DNA of 64,000 bases. Origin: Burkholderiaceae bacterium (GTDB lineage: Bacteria > Pseudomonadota > Gammaproteobacteria > Burkholderiales > Burkholderiaceae_D). Under the pieces are notes generated by a model. That model worked only from the letters and a program-made list of their open reading frames with translations, searched no databases and was not told the origin of the DNA. The stretch covers positions 62,001-126,000 of the forward strand of contig JAGTRJ010000001.1 in assembly GCA_018261755.1 (NCBI GenBank), read 5' to 3'. The position numbers and the translations under genes are program-made. Positions within the stretch are counted from its first letter, which is position 1; every line of letters starts with the position of its first letter. Below, in pieces: positions 38,973 through 48,086 of this stretch.

Positions 38973-41192
38973 ATGAAACCGCACAAAAATAACGCTTCCG
39001 CAACCACCAGCCTGACACCGATTGCCTTTGCAATTGCCGTGGCATTTTCGATGCCGGCACTTGCCGTGGCACAAACCGCTGGCAGCGCCGAACCGGATAA
39101 AACCCAGTCGACGCTGCCATCCGTCACGGTCAAGGCCAGCGCGGATGCCTCGGCCGCAGGCCTGACGCCAGAATACGCTGGCAGGCAAGTGGCGCGCGGT
39201 GGCCGCGTCGGCATTCTTGGCAATCAAGATACGATGGATACTCCATTTAATTCAACGAGTTATACCAATGAGTTAATCCAGAATCAGCAATCGAGGAGCG
39301 TGGGGGATGTGCTGCTCAACGATCCATCGGTCCGTCTGGCTCGCGGCTATGGCAACTTCCAGGAACTGTATCTCATCCGCGGTTTCCCGGTCTATTCGGA
39401 CGATATTGCCTACAACGGCTTGTATGGCCTGCTGCCACGACAATACGTATCGGCCGAATTTGCCGAGCGGGTTGAAGTTTTCCGCGGCGCCAACACTTTC
39501 CTCAATGGCGCCGCGCCTGGCGGCAGCGGCATCGGCGGTGCCGTCAACGTATTGCCCAAACGCGCTCCGAACGAGCCGTTGACGCAGTTGACCGCCGGGG
39601 TCGAGAGCGGCGGCCAGGCCTATGCCTCGGCCGATCTGGCACGACGTTTTGGTGAAGACCAGCGCTTCGGGGTGCGGGTAAACGCCACCAAGCGCGAAGG
39701 CGATACCTCGGTCGACAATGAACACCGCAACCTGAACGCGGCCTTTGTCGGGCTGGATTATCGCGGCCGCGATTATCGCCTGTCAGCCGATGTCGGGCAT
39801 CAGGACCACAAGCTGAACCAGCCGCGTCCTAGCGTCACGCCATCGGGCGGCATTCCGGCGGCGCCAGATGCTTCGAGCAACTTCGCCCAGCCGTGGACGC
39901 ACTCGAACGAGCGCCAGACTTTTGGCACGGTTCGCGGTGAATACGATATCAACAGCAATGTCACTGTCTGGGCGGCGGGCGGCGTGCGCAAAGGCAACGA
40001 ATCGAACGTGCTGGCCAACCCGCGTTCCACTGCCAACGGCACCACCACCAGCTACCGCTTCGATAACAACCGCGAAGATCATGTCAGCACGGGCGAAATC
40101 GGCATCCGTGGCAAGTTCCAGACTGGCGAGATCCAGCACAATGTCAGCGCTTCCGCGTCTGCCTTCAAGCTCGATTCGAAAAATGCCTATGCGTTCTCGA
40201 ACTTTTCCGGCTTTAGCGGCAACCTGTACAACCCGGTAGCCGTGACATCGCCGGTTCCCGATTATTACATTGGCGGCTCGCTGGCGAATCCGCTGACCAC
40301 GCACAAGTCCGAAACATCGAGCATTGCATTCGCGGACACGATGTCGTTGATGCAGGATCGGCTGCTGCTGACGGTAGGCGCCCGCCACCAGAGCATCAAG
40401 GATGAAACCTTTAACTACAATACCGGCGCGCTTTCGACGAGTTACGACAAGAGCCGCGTCACGCCGATGGCGGGCGTGGTGTTCAAGCCGAGCAAGCAGA
40501 TTTCGCTGTATGCCAACTATGTCGAAGGCCTGGTTGCGGGTGAAGTCGCGCCAGCCACCAGCGGCGGCACACCGGTGAAAAATGCCGGCGAAGCGTTTGC
40601 GCCGTATCGCTCGAAACAAAAGGAAATCGGCGTCAAGTATGACGGCGGCAACCTCGGCGGCAGCCTGAGCGTGTTTAGCACCAGCAAGCCCAGCGCTTTT
40701 GTGGTCGACAACGTCTTCGGCCTGAATGGCGAGCAGCGCAACCGCGGCATCGAATTGTCTGCTTACGGCGAGTTGCAGCGTGGCCTGCGCCTGCTGGGCG
40801 GCGTGACGCTGCTGGATGCCAAACAGCAGAAAACCGCTGGCGGCACCTATGACGGCAAGGACGTGATTGGCGCCCCGGAGCTGCAAGGCAATGTCGGGCT
40901 TGAGTGGGATGTGCCAGGCGTGCCGCGCCTGACGCTGACCGGACGCGCGCTGTACACCTCATCGCAGTTCGCCGATGCTGCCAATACCTTGAAAGTGCCG
41001 TCATGGACCCGCTTTGACATTGGCGCGCGTTACCTGACCAAGATCGGCAACCAGGCGGTCACGCTGCGCGCCAGCGTCGAAAATCTGATGAACCGCGATT
41101 ACTGGGCATCGGCGGGTGGCTCTGGCAACTCCGGCTACCTGGTGCTGGGCGCACCGCGCACGTTCGTGATGTCGGCCTCGGTCGATTTCTAA
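38973..41192 (+). CDS. TonB-dependent siderophore receptor
   Basis: 739-aa receptor. A signal peptide ends near ALAVAQTAGS. The TonB box region (TLPSVTVKASAD) is followed by a plug domain with QQSRSVGDVLLNDPSVRLAR and VEVFRGANTFLNGAAPGGSG, the siderophore-receptor plug motifs. The barrel ends in FVMSASVDF. Overall it resembles FhuA/FcuA-type hydroxamate receptors. It is the first gene of a unit followed by PepSY, tonB, exbB and exbD, and TTAGGAAA precedes the start. Confidence 0.9.
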   Translation: MKPHKNNASATTSLTPIAFAIAVAFSMPALAVAQTAGSAEPDKTQSTLPSVTVKASADASAAGLTPEYAGRQVARGGRVGILGNQDTMDTPFNSTSYTNELIQNQQSRSVGDVLLNDPSVRLARGYGNFQELYLIRGFPVYSDDIAYNGLYGLLPRQYVSAEFAERVEVFRGANTFLNGAAPGGSGIGGAVNVLPKRAPNEPLTQLTAGVESGGQAYASADLARRFGEDQRFGVRVNATKREGDTSVDNEHRNLNAAFVGLDYRGRDYRLSADVGHQDHKLNQPRPSVTPSGGIPAAPDASSNFAQPWTHSNERQTFGTVRGEYDINSNVTVWAAGGVRKGNESNVLANPRSTANGTTTSYRFDNNREDHVSTGEIGIRGKFQTGEIQHNVSASASAFKLDSKNAYAFSNFSGFSGNLYNPVAVTSPVPDYYIGGSLANPLTTHKSETSSIAFADTMSLMQDRLLLTVGARHQSIKDETFNYNTGALSTSYDKSRVTPMAGVVFKPSKQISLYANYVEGLVAGEVAPATSGGTPVKNAGEAFAPYRSKQKEIGVKYDGGNLGGSLSVFSTSKPSAFVVDNVFGLNGEQRNRGIELSAYGELQRGLRLLGGVTLLDAKQQKTAGGTYDGKDVIGAPELQGNVGLEWDVPGVPRLTLTGRALYTSSQFADAANTLKVPSWTRFDIGARYLTKIGNQAVTLRASVENLMNRDYWASAGGSGNSGYLVLGAPRTFVMSASVDF

Positions 41193-41195
41193 GTC

Positions 41196-42419
41196 ATGCT
41201 CGGCACGATGCGCCCCAGACTGGTTTTGCTGCACCGCTACGTCGGTCTGGCGATGGCTCCGTTTCTGTTCATCGCCGGCCTGACTGGCGCGGTTATCGCG
41301 TGGCAGCAGGAACTGGACACTTGGCTCAATCCGCAGTTGTTCGTTGCCAGAACTGCGGGCGCATCCCTGCCGGCAACCGAACTGGCGCGCCGTCTGGAAG
41401 CGGCTGATCCGCGGGTACAAATCAGCACCATGCCGCTGGCGCTGGCACCAGGCGCCGCCTTTGTTGCACGGGTGCAGCCGCGACTGGACCCGCAAACCGG
41501 CAAGCCGTTCGAACTTGAGTACAACCAGGTCGCGCTTGACCCGGCAAGCGGTGAAATTCAGGCGAAACGTGACTTGAACTCGCTGTCGCTCTCGCGCGAA
41601 ACCCTGCTGCCGTTCTTGCGGCGTCTGCATTACAGCCTGCATTTGCCCACGGCTTCCGGCATCCAGACCGGCGTCTGGCTGATGGGGCTGGTGGCGCTTG
41701 GCTGGTTGCTGGACTGCTTCGTTTCACTGGCGATTTCGTTTCCCAACCTGAACGCGTGGCGCAAATCGTTCGTTATCCGCTGGCGCGATGGCGGCTACAA
41801 GCGGCAATTCGACCTGCACCGTTCTGGCGGAGTCTGGATCTGGGGCTTGCTGCTGATGCTGGCCGTGAGTTCGGTATCGCTGAATCTGCACCAGCAGGTA
41901 ATGCGGCCGGTGGTGTCGCTGTTTTCCACCTTGTCGCCCTCGCCGTTTGCCGGGCGGATGCCACTGGCCCCTTCGGAACATCGTATCAGCCTGGAGCAGG
42001 CCATTTCGCTGGCAAAAGGCGAAGCGGCCAGCCGCGGCTGGAACACACCGGCAGGCGGACTGTTTTTTTCTCCGCGCGCCAGCCTGTACGGCGTGGGATT
42101 TTTCGAACCTGGCAATGAACGCGGCGGTGCCGGCCTGGGGAATAACTGGCTGTATTTCGATGCCAGAAGTGGCGAGCTGGTGGGTGCGCTCGTGCCCGGC
42201 AGCGGCAGCCGCGGCGACATTTTCCTGCAAGCCATGTATCCGATCCATTCCGGCCGGATTCTTGGTTTGCCGGGGCGCATCCTGATGACTTTCATCGGCC
42301 TGGCGATCGCCGTGCTGTGCGTCACCGGCATGGTTATCTGGGCAAAAAAACGCCGTTCCCGCCTGCAACAGGAAGCGAAACTGAAAATGCAGGCCAAAGT
42401 GCAAAAACAACAGGCATGA
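41196..42419 (+). CDS. PepSY-associated membrane protein
   Basis: 407-aa membrane protein starting MRPRLVLLHRYVGLAMAPFLFIAGLTG at residue 4, the PepSY-TM signature. There are four transmembrane helices and two PepSY-like periplasmic segments (VRVQ..LDPQTGKPFELEYNQVALD and SLYGVGFFEPGN). Such proteins often accompany siderophore receptors and are thought to help reduce or release iron in the periplasm or membrane. It begins 3 bp after the receptor stop. Confidence 0.88.
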   Translation: MLGTMRPRLVLLHRYVGLAMAPFLFIAGLTGAVIAWQQELDTWLNPQLFVARTAGASLPATELARRLEAADPRVQISTMPLALAPGAAFVARVQPRLDPQTGKPFELEYNQVALDPASGEIQAKRDLNSLSLSRETLLPFLRRLHYSLHLPTASGIQTGVWLMGLVALGWLLDCFVSLAISFPNLNAWRKSFVIRWRDGGYKRQFDLHRSGGVWIWGLLLMLAVSSVSLNLHQQVMRPVVSLFSTLSPSPFAGRMPLAPSEHRISLEQAISLAKGEAASRGWNTPAGGLFFSPRASLYGVGFFEPGNERGGAGLGNNWLYFDARSGELVGALVPGSGSRGDIFLQAMYPIHSGRILGLPGRILMTFIGLAIAVLCVTGMVIWAKKRRSRLQQEAKLKMQAKVQKQQA

Positions 42420-42423
42420 GATC

Positions 42424-43104
42424 ATGAATCAACCACACATCGCACCAGCCACAGGCGTGGCAAGTCACGAACGGAGAGGCAATCTGCTGTGCCTGTCCGG
42501 CATCACGGCGCTGCACCTTTGCTTGCTGGCGGCGGCAGTCATCGGCTTGGGCGCGCCGACGCCGCCCATTGTCGCGCCGCGCATCATCGGCATGCTGGTA
42601 TCGGACGCGCCGGCCGCCGACAACAGTCAATCGCAGCCATCGGCGCGTTCCGAGCCTGCGCCTGTGCGAACCATAAACAAAACCTCCCCGCTTCCCGCCG
42701 TGAGCAAGGCGCCGCCTTCCGAGCGCGCGCTCACGGCCCCCGCAGCTGCCGCCCCAGCCGCAGCCAGCAAAGGGACAGCGGGCACCGGTTCAGGCCCAGG
42801 CGCTGCAGGCGGCGGACAGGTTTCATTGCCGCGCACCGATGCCGCGCACCTGAATAATCCCAAGCCGGTTTACCCCTCCGTTTCACGCCGCATGGGGGAA
42901 CAAGGGCGCGTGCTGCTGTCGGTTTACATCCTGCCAGACGGCAGCGTGGGGGAAATCCGGCTCAAGCAATCCTGCGGCCACCCGCGGCTGGATGAATCGG
43001 CCATGACGGCCGTGCGCCGCTGGCGCTATGTTCCGGCGCGCCGTGGCAACGAACCCATTCCCTACTGGTATGTCCAGCCGATTTCATTCTCGCTGGACGA
43101 ATAA
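42424..43104 (+). CDS. tonB: Energy transducer TonB
   Basis: 226-aa TonB-like protein. One N-terminal transmembrane helix (about residues 20-40) precedes a Pro/Ala-rich spacer (about 55-135). A TonB C-terminal domain follows (PKPVYPSVSRRMGEQGRVLL and DESAMTAVRRWRYVPAR). It links the proton-motive force to the two receptors upstream. It sits 4 bp after the PepSY gene and before exbB and exbD. Confidence 0.92.
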   Translation: MNQPHIAPATGVASHERRGNLLCLSGITALHLCLLAAAVIGLGAPTPPIVAPRIIGMLVSDAPAADNSQSQPSARSEPAPVRTINKTSPLPAVSKAPPSERALTAPAAAAPAAASKGTAGTGSGPGAAGGGQVSLPRTDAAHLNNPKPVYPSVSRRMGEQGRVLLSVYILPDGSVGEIRLKQSCGHPRLDESAMTAVRRWRYVPARRGNEPIPYWYVQPISFSLDE

Positions 43105-43129
43105 ACATTTAACGCTGAAAGGAAACATC

Positions 43130-43843
43130 ATGGAAAGCAACCCGTACGGCATCGCCGCATTATGGAACCAGGGCGATTTGCTCATCAAGTTTGTCGCCAT
43201 CTTGCTGCTGCTCATGTCCATTGCCTCATGGTACGTGATCGTCACCCGCGCTTGGCGGCTATTCAAGCTGCGCAAGGCGGAACACGCGCTGACCGATTTT
43301 TGGCACACGCGCAGCTTTGCCGAAGGCATGGGCGTGCTTGAGGCCAATGGCAGCCACAACCCGTTTCGCCATCTGGCGCTAGAGAGCAAGGCCGCGGTGG
43401 AACACCATGCCACCAATGCCGAAGATTTGCACGGGCAAATCAATCTGGCGGACTGGCTGACCGAATGCCTGCGCGGCGCAATCGAGGATAGCGCCGAGCG
43501 GCTGCAAGGCGGGCTGGCCATTCTGGCAACGGTGGGCTCGACCGCTCCTTTCGTCGGCTTGTTCGGCACGGTCTGGGGCATCTATCACGCGCTGGTGGGG
43601 ATAGGCGTTTCCGGCCAGGCCAGCATCGACAAGGTGGCCGGCCCGGTGGGCGAAGCGCTGATCATGACCGCGTTCGGGCTGGCGGTGGCGATTCCGGCGG
43701 TGCTGGGCTACAACGCGCTCACCCGCTCCAACAAGGGAATCATCAGCAAGCTGCACCGTTTCGCGCGCCAGCTGCATGCCTATTTCCTGACCGGATCGCC
43801 AGTGGCCAAATCCGAAGCGGCAACCAACGGCGGAGGAATCTGA
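43130..43843 (+). CDS. exbB: ExbB proton channel subunit
   Basis: 237-aa MotA/TolQ/ExbB family protein, start fixed by AAAGGAAACATC before the ATG at 43130. The first transmembrane helix is FVAILLLLMSIASWYVIV. The conserved channel motif is LAILATVGSTAPFVGLFGTV, and a third helix has MTAFGLAVAIPAVLGYNAL. It forms the inner-membrane motor with ExbD and TonB. Confidence 0.94.
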   Translation: MESNPYGIAALWNQGDLLIKFVAILLLLMSIASWYVIVTRAWRLFKLRKAEHALTDFWHTRSFAEGMGVLEANGSHNPFRHLALESKAAVEHHATNAEDLHGQINLADWLTECLRGAIEDSAERLQGGLAILATVGSTAPFVGLFGTVWGIYHALVGIGVSGQASIDKVAGPVGEALIMTAFGLAVAIPAVLGYNALTRSNKGIISKLHRFARQLHAYFLTGSPVAKSEAATNGGGI

Positions 43844-43844
43844 A

Positions 43845-44255
43845 ATGGCTTTCGGAGGCGGACTCGAAGACAAGGATGACGTGGTCAGCGAAATCAACAT
43901 GACGCCGCTGGTGGACGTGATGCTGGTGCTGCTGATCATTTTCATCATCACGGTGCCGGTGATGACGCATTCGGTGAAGCTGGATTTGCCGCGGGCGCAA
44001 AACCAGGCAAACATTGTCCAGCCACAAACGGTGACGATTTCCGTGCTCGCGGATGGCAGCACGCACTGGAATTCGGAAGCGGTTGATTTGGCGACGCTGC
44101 AAGCTCGGCTGCGGGTGGCGGCCGAGCAGCAGCCGCAACCGGAAGTTCACATCCGTGGCGACCGCAAGGTGGCCTACGAGCATGTGGCGCAAGCAATGGC
44201 GGCAGCGCAAAAAGCCGGCATTCTGAAGCTGGGATTCATCACCAAACCTGATTGA
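43845..44255 (+). CDS. exbD: ExbD proton channel subunit
   Basis: 136-aa protein of the ExbD/TolR family, with one transmembrane helix and the conserved membrane Asp in INMTPLVDVMLVLLIIFI. The periplasmic domain includes VHIRGDRKVAYEHVAQAMAAAQKAG. It starts 1 bp after exbB stops, so they are coupled. Repeat copy E follows. Confidence 0.95.
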   Translation: MAFGGGLEDKDDVVSEINMTPLVDVMLVLLIIFIITVPVMTHSVKLDLPRAQNQANIVQPQTVTISVLADGSTHWNSEAVDLATLQARLRVAAEQQPQPEVHIRGDRKVAYEHVAQAMAAAQKAGILKLGFITKPD

Positions 44256-44278
44256 TGCGAATCTCTCCATCCATCACT

Positions 44279-44355
44279 GGGGGTATATAGTAAAAACACG
44301 GTTCCAGGCCACGTATTAGCTGGCTGTTTTTAAATACTACCCCCAGTATATTTTT
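44279..44355 (-). repeat. Intergenic repeat element, copy E (subfamily 1)
   Basis: Minus-strand orientation. Read on that strand it begins AATATACTGGGGGTAGTATT, continues with CAGCCAGCTAATACGTGGCC and ends CTATATACCCC. It lies between the convergent exbD and uracil-DNA glycosylase genes. It is very close in sequence to copy A. Confidence 0.9.
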
Positions 44356-44384
44356 TGACCTTATTAACCCAAAATTCATTTAAG

Positions 44385-45347
44385 TCAGTTATTTTTGCCC
44401 AGATTGCCGTCAGGTTTGAGCGCCTGCATTGCCAGACACAGGTCGGCCCAGGCCTTTTTCTTGTCCGGCAATTGCCGCAGCAGGTAAGCCGGATGGTAGG
44501 TCGCGACCAGCGGGATCTCGCGCCCGTCCGGTGTGCGCAACCGGTGCAGCTTGCCGCGCAACGAGGCCAGCGACGCCTGCGGATCGCTACCCAGCAGCAT
44601 CGTCGCCGCCGTTTTGCCGAGCGCGACGATGATTTCCGGCTGGATCAGCGCAATCTGCCGTTCGAGGTAGGGCCGGCACAGGGCGGCTTCCTCGACGGAC
44701 GGCGGCCGGTCACGGCCATTGTCGTCGGTCGGTCGGCATTTGACGATATTGGCGATGTACGCATTCGCGCCGCGCTTGAGACCCATCGCCAGCAGCATGT
44801 TGTCCAGCAGTTTGCCGGAAGGGCCGACAAACGGTTCGCCCTGCTGATCCTCGACGAAGCCCGGCCCTTCGCCGACGAACAGCCAGTTGGCGTTGCGGTC
44901 GCCCACGCCCGGCACTGCTTGCGTCCGGTTCTGGCACAGGCCGCAAGCGTTGCATTGCAGGATGGTTTGTTCGAGCTGTTCCCAGTCCATGCCAGCCACG
45001 TCCGGCTTGGGCGGTTCTGGCGGCGCCAGCGGTTCGGACGAATCTGCCCAGTCGGATGAAACCGGTGCCATTGCGTCTGCTTCGGCCCACGGAATGTCGT
45101 CGAAAAACGACGGCGGCACATCGACGTCAACGCCACTGTCGGCCGGATCATCGTCGGCTCGCGCATTAAAACAGGGTGGCGGCGCTTCTGCCGCGCTGAA
45201 AACGGTTGCCGGTGCCGTGTCGATTGCCTGTTGTGCAACCGGTTCCGGTTCGGCCAGTGAAACTGGCTGCGCCGCCCCCGCTGGCTGGCGCAGCGTCCAT
45301 ACGGGGCCGAGGCCCATTTCCTGCAAAATGCCTGCGCGGCGGCTCAT
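44385..45347 (-). CDS. Family-4 uracil-DNA glycosylase ([4Fe-4S])
   Basis: 320-aa enzyme that removes uracil from DNA. Family-4 motifs are visible: NWLFVGEGPGFVEDQQGEPF, the iron-sulfur Cys spacing CNACGLCQNRT, then KCRPTDDNGRD and a later Cys, and the active-site His in PLVATYHPAYLLR. About 120 N-terminal residues before the domain are low-complexity and acidic/Pro-rich (PPEPPKPDVAG). Overlaps rimI by 4 bp, with tsaB upstream of that; this tsaB-rimI-udg order is common in Burkholderiales. Confidence 0.92.
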   Translation of the reverse strand: MSRRAGILQEMGLGPVWTLRQPAGAAQPVSLAEPEPVAQQAIDTAPATVFSAAEAPPPCFNARADDDPADSGVDVDVPPSFFDDIPWAEADAMAPVSSDWADSSEPLAPPEPPKPDVAGMDWEQLEQTILQCNACGLCQNRTQAVPGVGDRNANWLFVGEGPGFVEDQQGEPFVGPSGKLLDNMLLAMGLKRGANAYIANIVKCRPTDDNGRDRPPSVEEAALCRPYLERQIALIQPEIIVALGKTAATMLLGSDPQASLASLRGKLHRLRTPDGREIPLVATYHPAYLLRQLPDKKKAWADLCLAMQALKPDGNLGKNN

Positions 45348-45829
45348 AGCGGCATCCTCATCACCAGTGCATCCTCGCGCGTGTTGTCCGGCGCGGCATA
45401 GTAATTCTTGCGCCGCCCGATCTGCTCGAAGCCGTAGCGCCGGTAAAGTTCGACCGCCCGCAGGTTCGACGGCCGCACTTCGAGCAGCATCGATTGCATC
45501 CGCATCCCGCGCGCCAGGGAAATCAGGTAGTCCATCAGGCTGCGGCCGTAACCGCGCCCGTGCAGTTCCGGATGGACCGCAATCGTCAGCAAATGCACTT
45601 CATCGACCACTTGCATCAGCACGAAATAGCCGATCAGCGCGTTGATGTCATTGCGCGCCACCCAGCAGTCGTAACCTGCGGTCAGCGTGCTTTCAAATAC
45701 CGGGCGCGTCCACGGGAACGGGAAGGCGGCCAACTCGATTGCCATCACTTCATCCAGATCGCTGTCATGCATGCGTGAAAACCGCAGCATCGAAGCCGGA
45801 TCAAGCACGAATTCCGGCAAGGCGCTCAT
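45344..45829 (-). CDS. rimI: Ribosomal protein S18-alanine N-acetyltransferase
   Basis: 161-aa GNAT acetyltransferase. The acetyl-CoA motif is HPELHGRGYGRSLMDYL, followed by LLEVRPSNLRAVELYRRYGF. The neighbourhood (tsaB upstream with a 4-bp overlap) fits RimI rather than another GNAT enzyme. The E. coli enzyme acetylates the N-terminus of S18. Confidence 0.92.
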   Translation of the reverse strand: MSALPEFVLDPASMLRFSRMHDSDLDEVMAIELAAFPFPWTRPVFESTLTAGYDCWVARNDINALIGYFVLMQVVDEVHLLTIAVHPELHGRGYGRSLMDYLISLARGMRMQSMLLEVRPSNLRAVELYRRYGFEQIGRRKNYYAAPDNTREDALVMRMPL

Positions 45830-46536
45830 GCCTTCGCCTTCACCTTAGCTGCCGCGGCCGCAGCAGCGCGTTCCGCCGTGGTGAGCGCGACCTTATTGCG
45901 CAGGTAGAACGGTTGCGCCTGGTGCGGCGCCAACGTCTTGCCGGCGGCGACCAGCGCCTGTCCAAGCCGCGCCACCTGCACCGCATGCGGCCCGATCTGC
46001 GGCTGGGCGCCAGCCAGAAAATCACGCCCGGCAAAGGCTGGCGCGTAGGAAAGCAGGCCATTGCCACAAGCGTTCACCTTGCCTTGCGGCATGACGGCTT
46101 CCGGCGCGGACAATTGCGGCGCCAGTGTGGCTTGCCAGCCATTATCGAAACGGTATTGCGCCCAGTACACCTCGCCCATTGCCGCATCGAGCACGGTCAG
46201 CACCTCGCTCGCACCATTCGCTTCACGGCAAGCCTCGGCCATTGCTTCCAGCGTAACCACCGGCGCCACCGGCAGATTCGCGCCGAACGCCAGCCCTTGC
46301 GCGATGCCGCAGGCGGTGCGCACGCCGGTGAACGAGCCGGGACCGATGCCGACCGCCACCGCATCGCATTGCGCCAGCGTAATGCCTGCTTCGGCCAGCA
46401 ATTGCTGCAGCAGCGGCAAAATCATCTGCGAATGAGTCTGCACGCCGGAGGATTCGCGCGTCAGCACCTGAGCGTCGCGCAGCAGCGCCACCGAGGCCAG
46501 CGTGGTGGAAGTATCGAGTGCAAGGATGGTAGCCAT
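45826..46536 (-). CDS. tsaB: tRNA threonylcarbamoyladenosine biosynthesis protein TsaB
   Basis: 236-aa protein with the ASKHA fold (MATILALDTSTTLASVALL). The TsaB motif is AVAVGIGPGSFTGVRTACGIA, and a conserved helix begins ETHSQMI-like (QTHSQMILPLLQQLL). TsaB partners TsaD in making t6A37 of ANN-decoding tRNAs. It heads a coupled run with rimI and the uracil-DNA glycosylase gene. Confidence 0.94.
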   Translation of the reverse strand: MATILALDTSTTLASVALLRDAQVLTRESSGVQTHSQMILPLLQQLLAEAGITLAQCDAVAVGIGPGSFTGVRTACGIAQGLAFGANLPVAPVVTLEAMAEACREANGASEVLTVLDAAMGEVYWAQYRFDNGWQATLAPQLSAPEAVMPQGKVNACGNGLLSYAPAFAGRDFLAGAQPQIGPHAVQVARLGQALVAAGKTLAPHQAQPFYLRNKVALTTAERAAAAAAAKVKAKA

Positions 46537-46586
46537 CCCGACATTTTACCGTGTTGCGTACCGTGTGGTGACTGAAAAACCCCGGT

Positions 46587-47015
46587 TTACTCGGAGAATA
46601 GCGGCTTGAAGAACAGACGCGGATATTCGATTTTCGGACAGCGATCCATCACCACCTTCAGCCCGGCGGCTTCGGCCCGCTCAGCTGCTTCCTCATTGAT
46701 CACGCCCAGTTGCATCCAGATCACTTTCGCGCCGATGGCAATTGCGTCTTCGACAATCGGCATGATTTCCTCTGCCCGCCGGAAGCAATCGACGATGTCG
46801 ATTTTTTCGGGAATATCGCGCAACGACGGGTAGCAACGCTCGCCAACCAGTTCCTGATGGCCCGGGTTGACCGGTATCACGCGGTAGCCCCGCTCCTGCC
46901 AGTAGCGCGCAACGTAATGGCCGGCGCGCTCCGGTTTGGGCGAGCAGCCGACGACCGCCACCGTGCGGCAGGTTTCGAAAATTTCCTTCAGTCCCTCGTC
47001 GGTTTCTATCGTCAT
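46587..47015 (-). CDS. CoA-binding domain protein (YccU-type)
   Basis: 142-aa single-domain CoA-binding Rossmann protein. The start at 47015 is fixed by CGGAG five nt upstream. Motifs are TVAVVGCSPKPERAGHYVA, YRVIPVNPGHQ, IDIVDCFRRAEE and KVIWMQLGVINEEAAERAEAAG. Function is not known beyond CoA/acyl-CoA binding. Confidence 0.92.
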   Translation of the reverse strand: MTIETDEGLKEIFETCRTVAVVGCSPKPERAGHYVARYWQERGYRVIPVNPGHQELVGERCYPSLRDIPEKIDIVDCFRRAEEIMPIVEDAIAIGAKVIWMQLGVINEEAAERAEAAGLKVVMDRCPKIEYPRLFFKPLFSE

Positions 47016-47076
47016 GTCAGCTCCGTAAGTTGGATGGCAAATTTCAAGGTAGATCCAGTGGCGGACCAGTATTGGC

Positions 47077-47982
47077 TCAGATGGCAATGGTCCGCGTTTT
47101 CGGCACTTTCGCCAGCGACCAGTGGATTGTCGCCCATTCCCAGAATTCATGCAGCGATGCCTGTTCTAAGGCTGCTGGCGGCGATTGGCCAAGAAAATCC
47201 AGCGCGCGCCATAACGCCGGCACCGGTTTTTCATCATCCAGCGGCGCGGCCATCGTTTGTTTCGACAGCTTTTCGCCGGCCGCATTCACCGCCACCGGCA
47301 AATGCACATACTGCGGTGTCGGCACGCCCAATCCCTGCTGCAGGAATATCTGCCTCGGAGTGGAATCCAGCAGGTCGGCGCCTCGCACCACATGCGTGAT
47401 TTCCTGCTCGGCATCGTCCACCACCACCGCCAGCTGATAGGCAAACAAGCCATCGGCGCGCAGCAGCACGAAATCGCCGGCCTCGGTCGCCAGGTTCTGC
47501 TCCACCCTGCCCTGCACGCCATCGTCGAACGCAATTACCGCCTCGCCGACCCGGATGCGCCACGCCCGCGCTTCCCTGTCAGGCGGCAAACCAGCGCGGC
47601 AAGTGCCCGGATACACTGGCGCGCCATCGGCTCCCAACGTCGAATCGCCGATTTCCTTTCTGGTGCAGGCGCAGCCGAACACGGTTGCATCATGGAACAG
47701 CCTGTTCAGCGCTTTCTGGTATGTCGCCGTGCGCCCGCTCTGGCGCATCACGCGCGCGTCGAAACGGAAACCGTGGCAGTCGAGCGTGCGCAGGATCGCA
47801 TGTTCATACGCCGGGCGACAGCGCGTGATATCGACATCCTCGATCCGCACCAGCCATTCGCCATGATGCACCTGCGCCTCCAGATAGCTGCCGACGGCGG
47901 CCACCAGCGAACCGAAATGCAGCGGCCCGGTCGGTGACGGCGCGAATCGGCCGCGATAGGTTCGTTCGAGGTCGTGGTACAT
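47077..47982 (-). CDS. gluQ: Glutamyl-Q tRNA(Asp) synthetase
   Basis: 301-aa truncated glutamyl-tRNA synthetase paralogue that charges queuosine-34 of tRNA-Asp with glutamate. The start at 47982 has CCGGAG at good spacing. The HIGH-like motif is GRFAPSPTGPLHFGSLVAA and the KMSKS-like signature is EKLSKQTM. The cysteine zinc motif CACTRKEI and downstream CRAG are also visible. It lacks the anticodon-binding domain, as expected. Confidence 0.93.
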   Translation of the reverse strand: MYHDLERTYRGRFAPSPTGPLHFGSLVAAVGSYLEAQVHHGEWLVRIEDVDITRCRPAYEHAILRTLDCHGFRFDARVMRQSGRTATYQKALNRLFHDATVFGCACTRKEIGDSTLGADGAPVYPGTCRAGLPPDREARAWRIRVGEAVIAFDDGVQGRVEQNLATEAGDFVLLRADGLFAYQLAVVVDDAEQEITHVVRGADLLDSTPRQIFLQQGLGVPTPQYVHLPVAVNAAGEKLSKQTMAAPLDDEKPVPALWRALDFLGQSPPAALEQASLHEFWEWATIHWSLAKVPKTRTIAI

Positions 47983-48086
47983 CGTGGCTCCGGAATATCG
48001 ACAATTATCCATCCGCACATTTTAACCTTGCAGGAATGGCTTCAAGCTGTATCGCAGGTAAAATGAAACCTGCTGCAAAACATACG

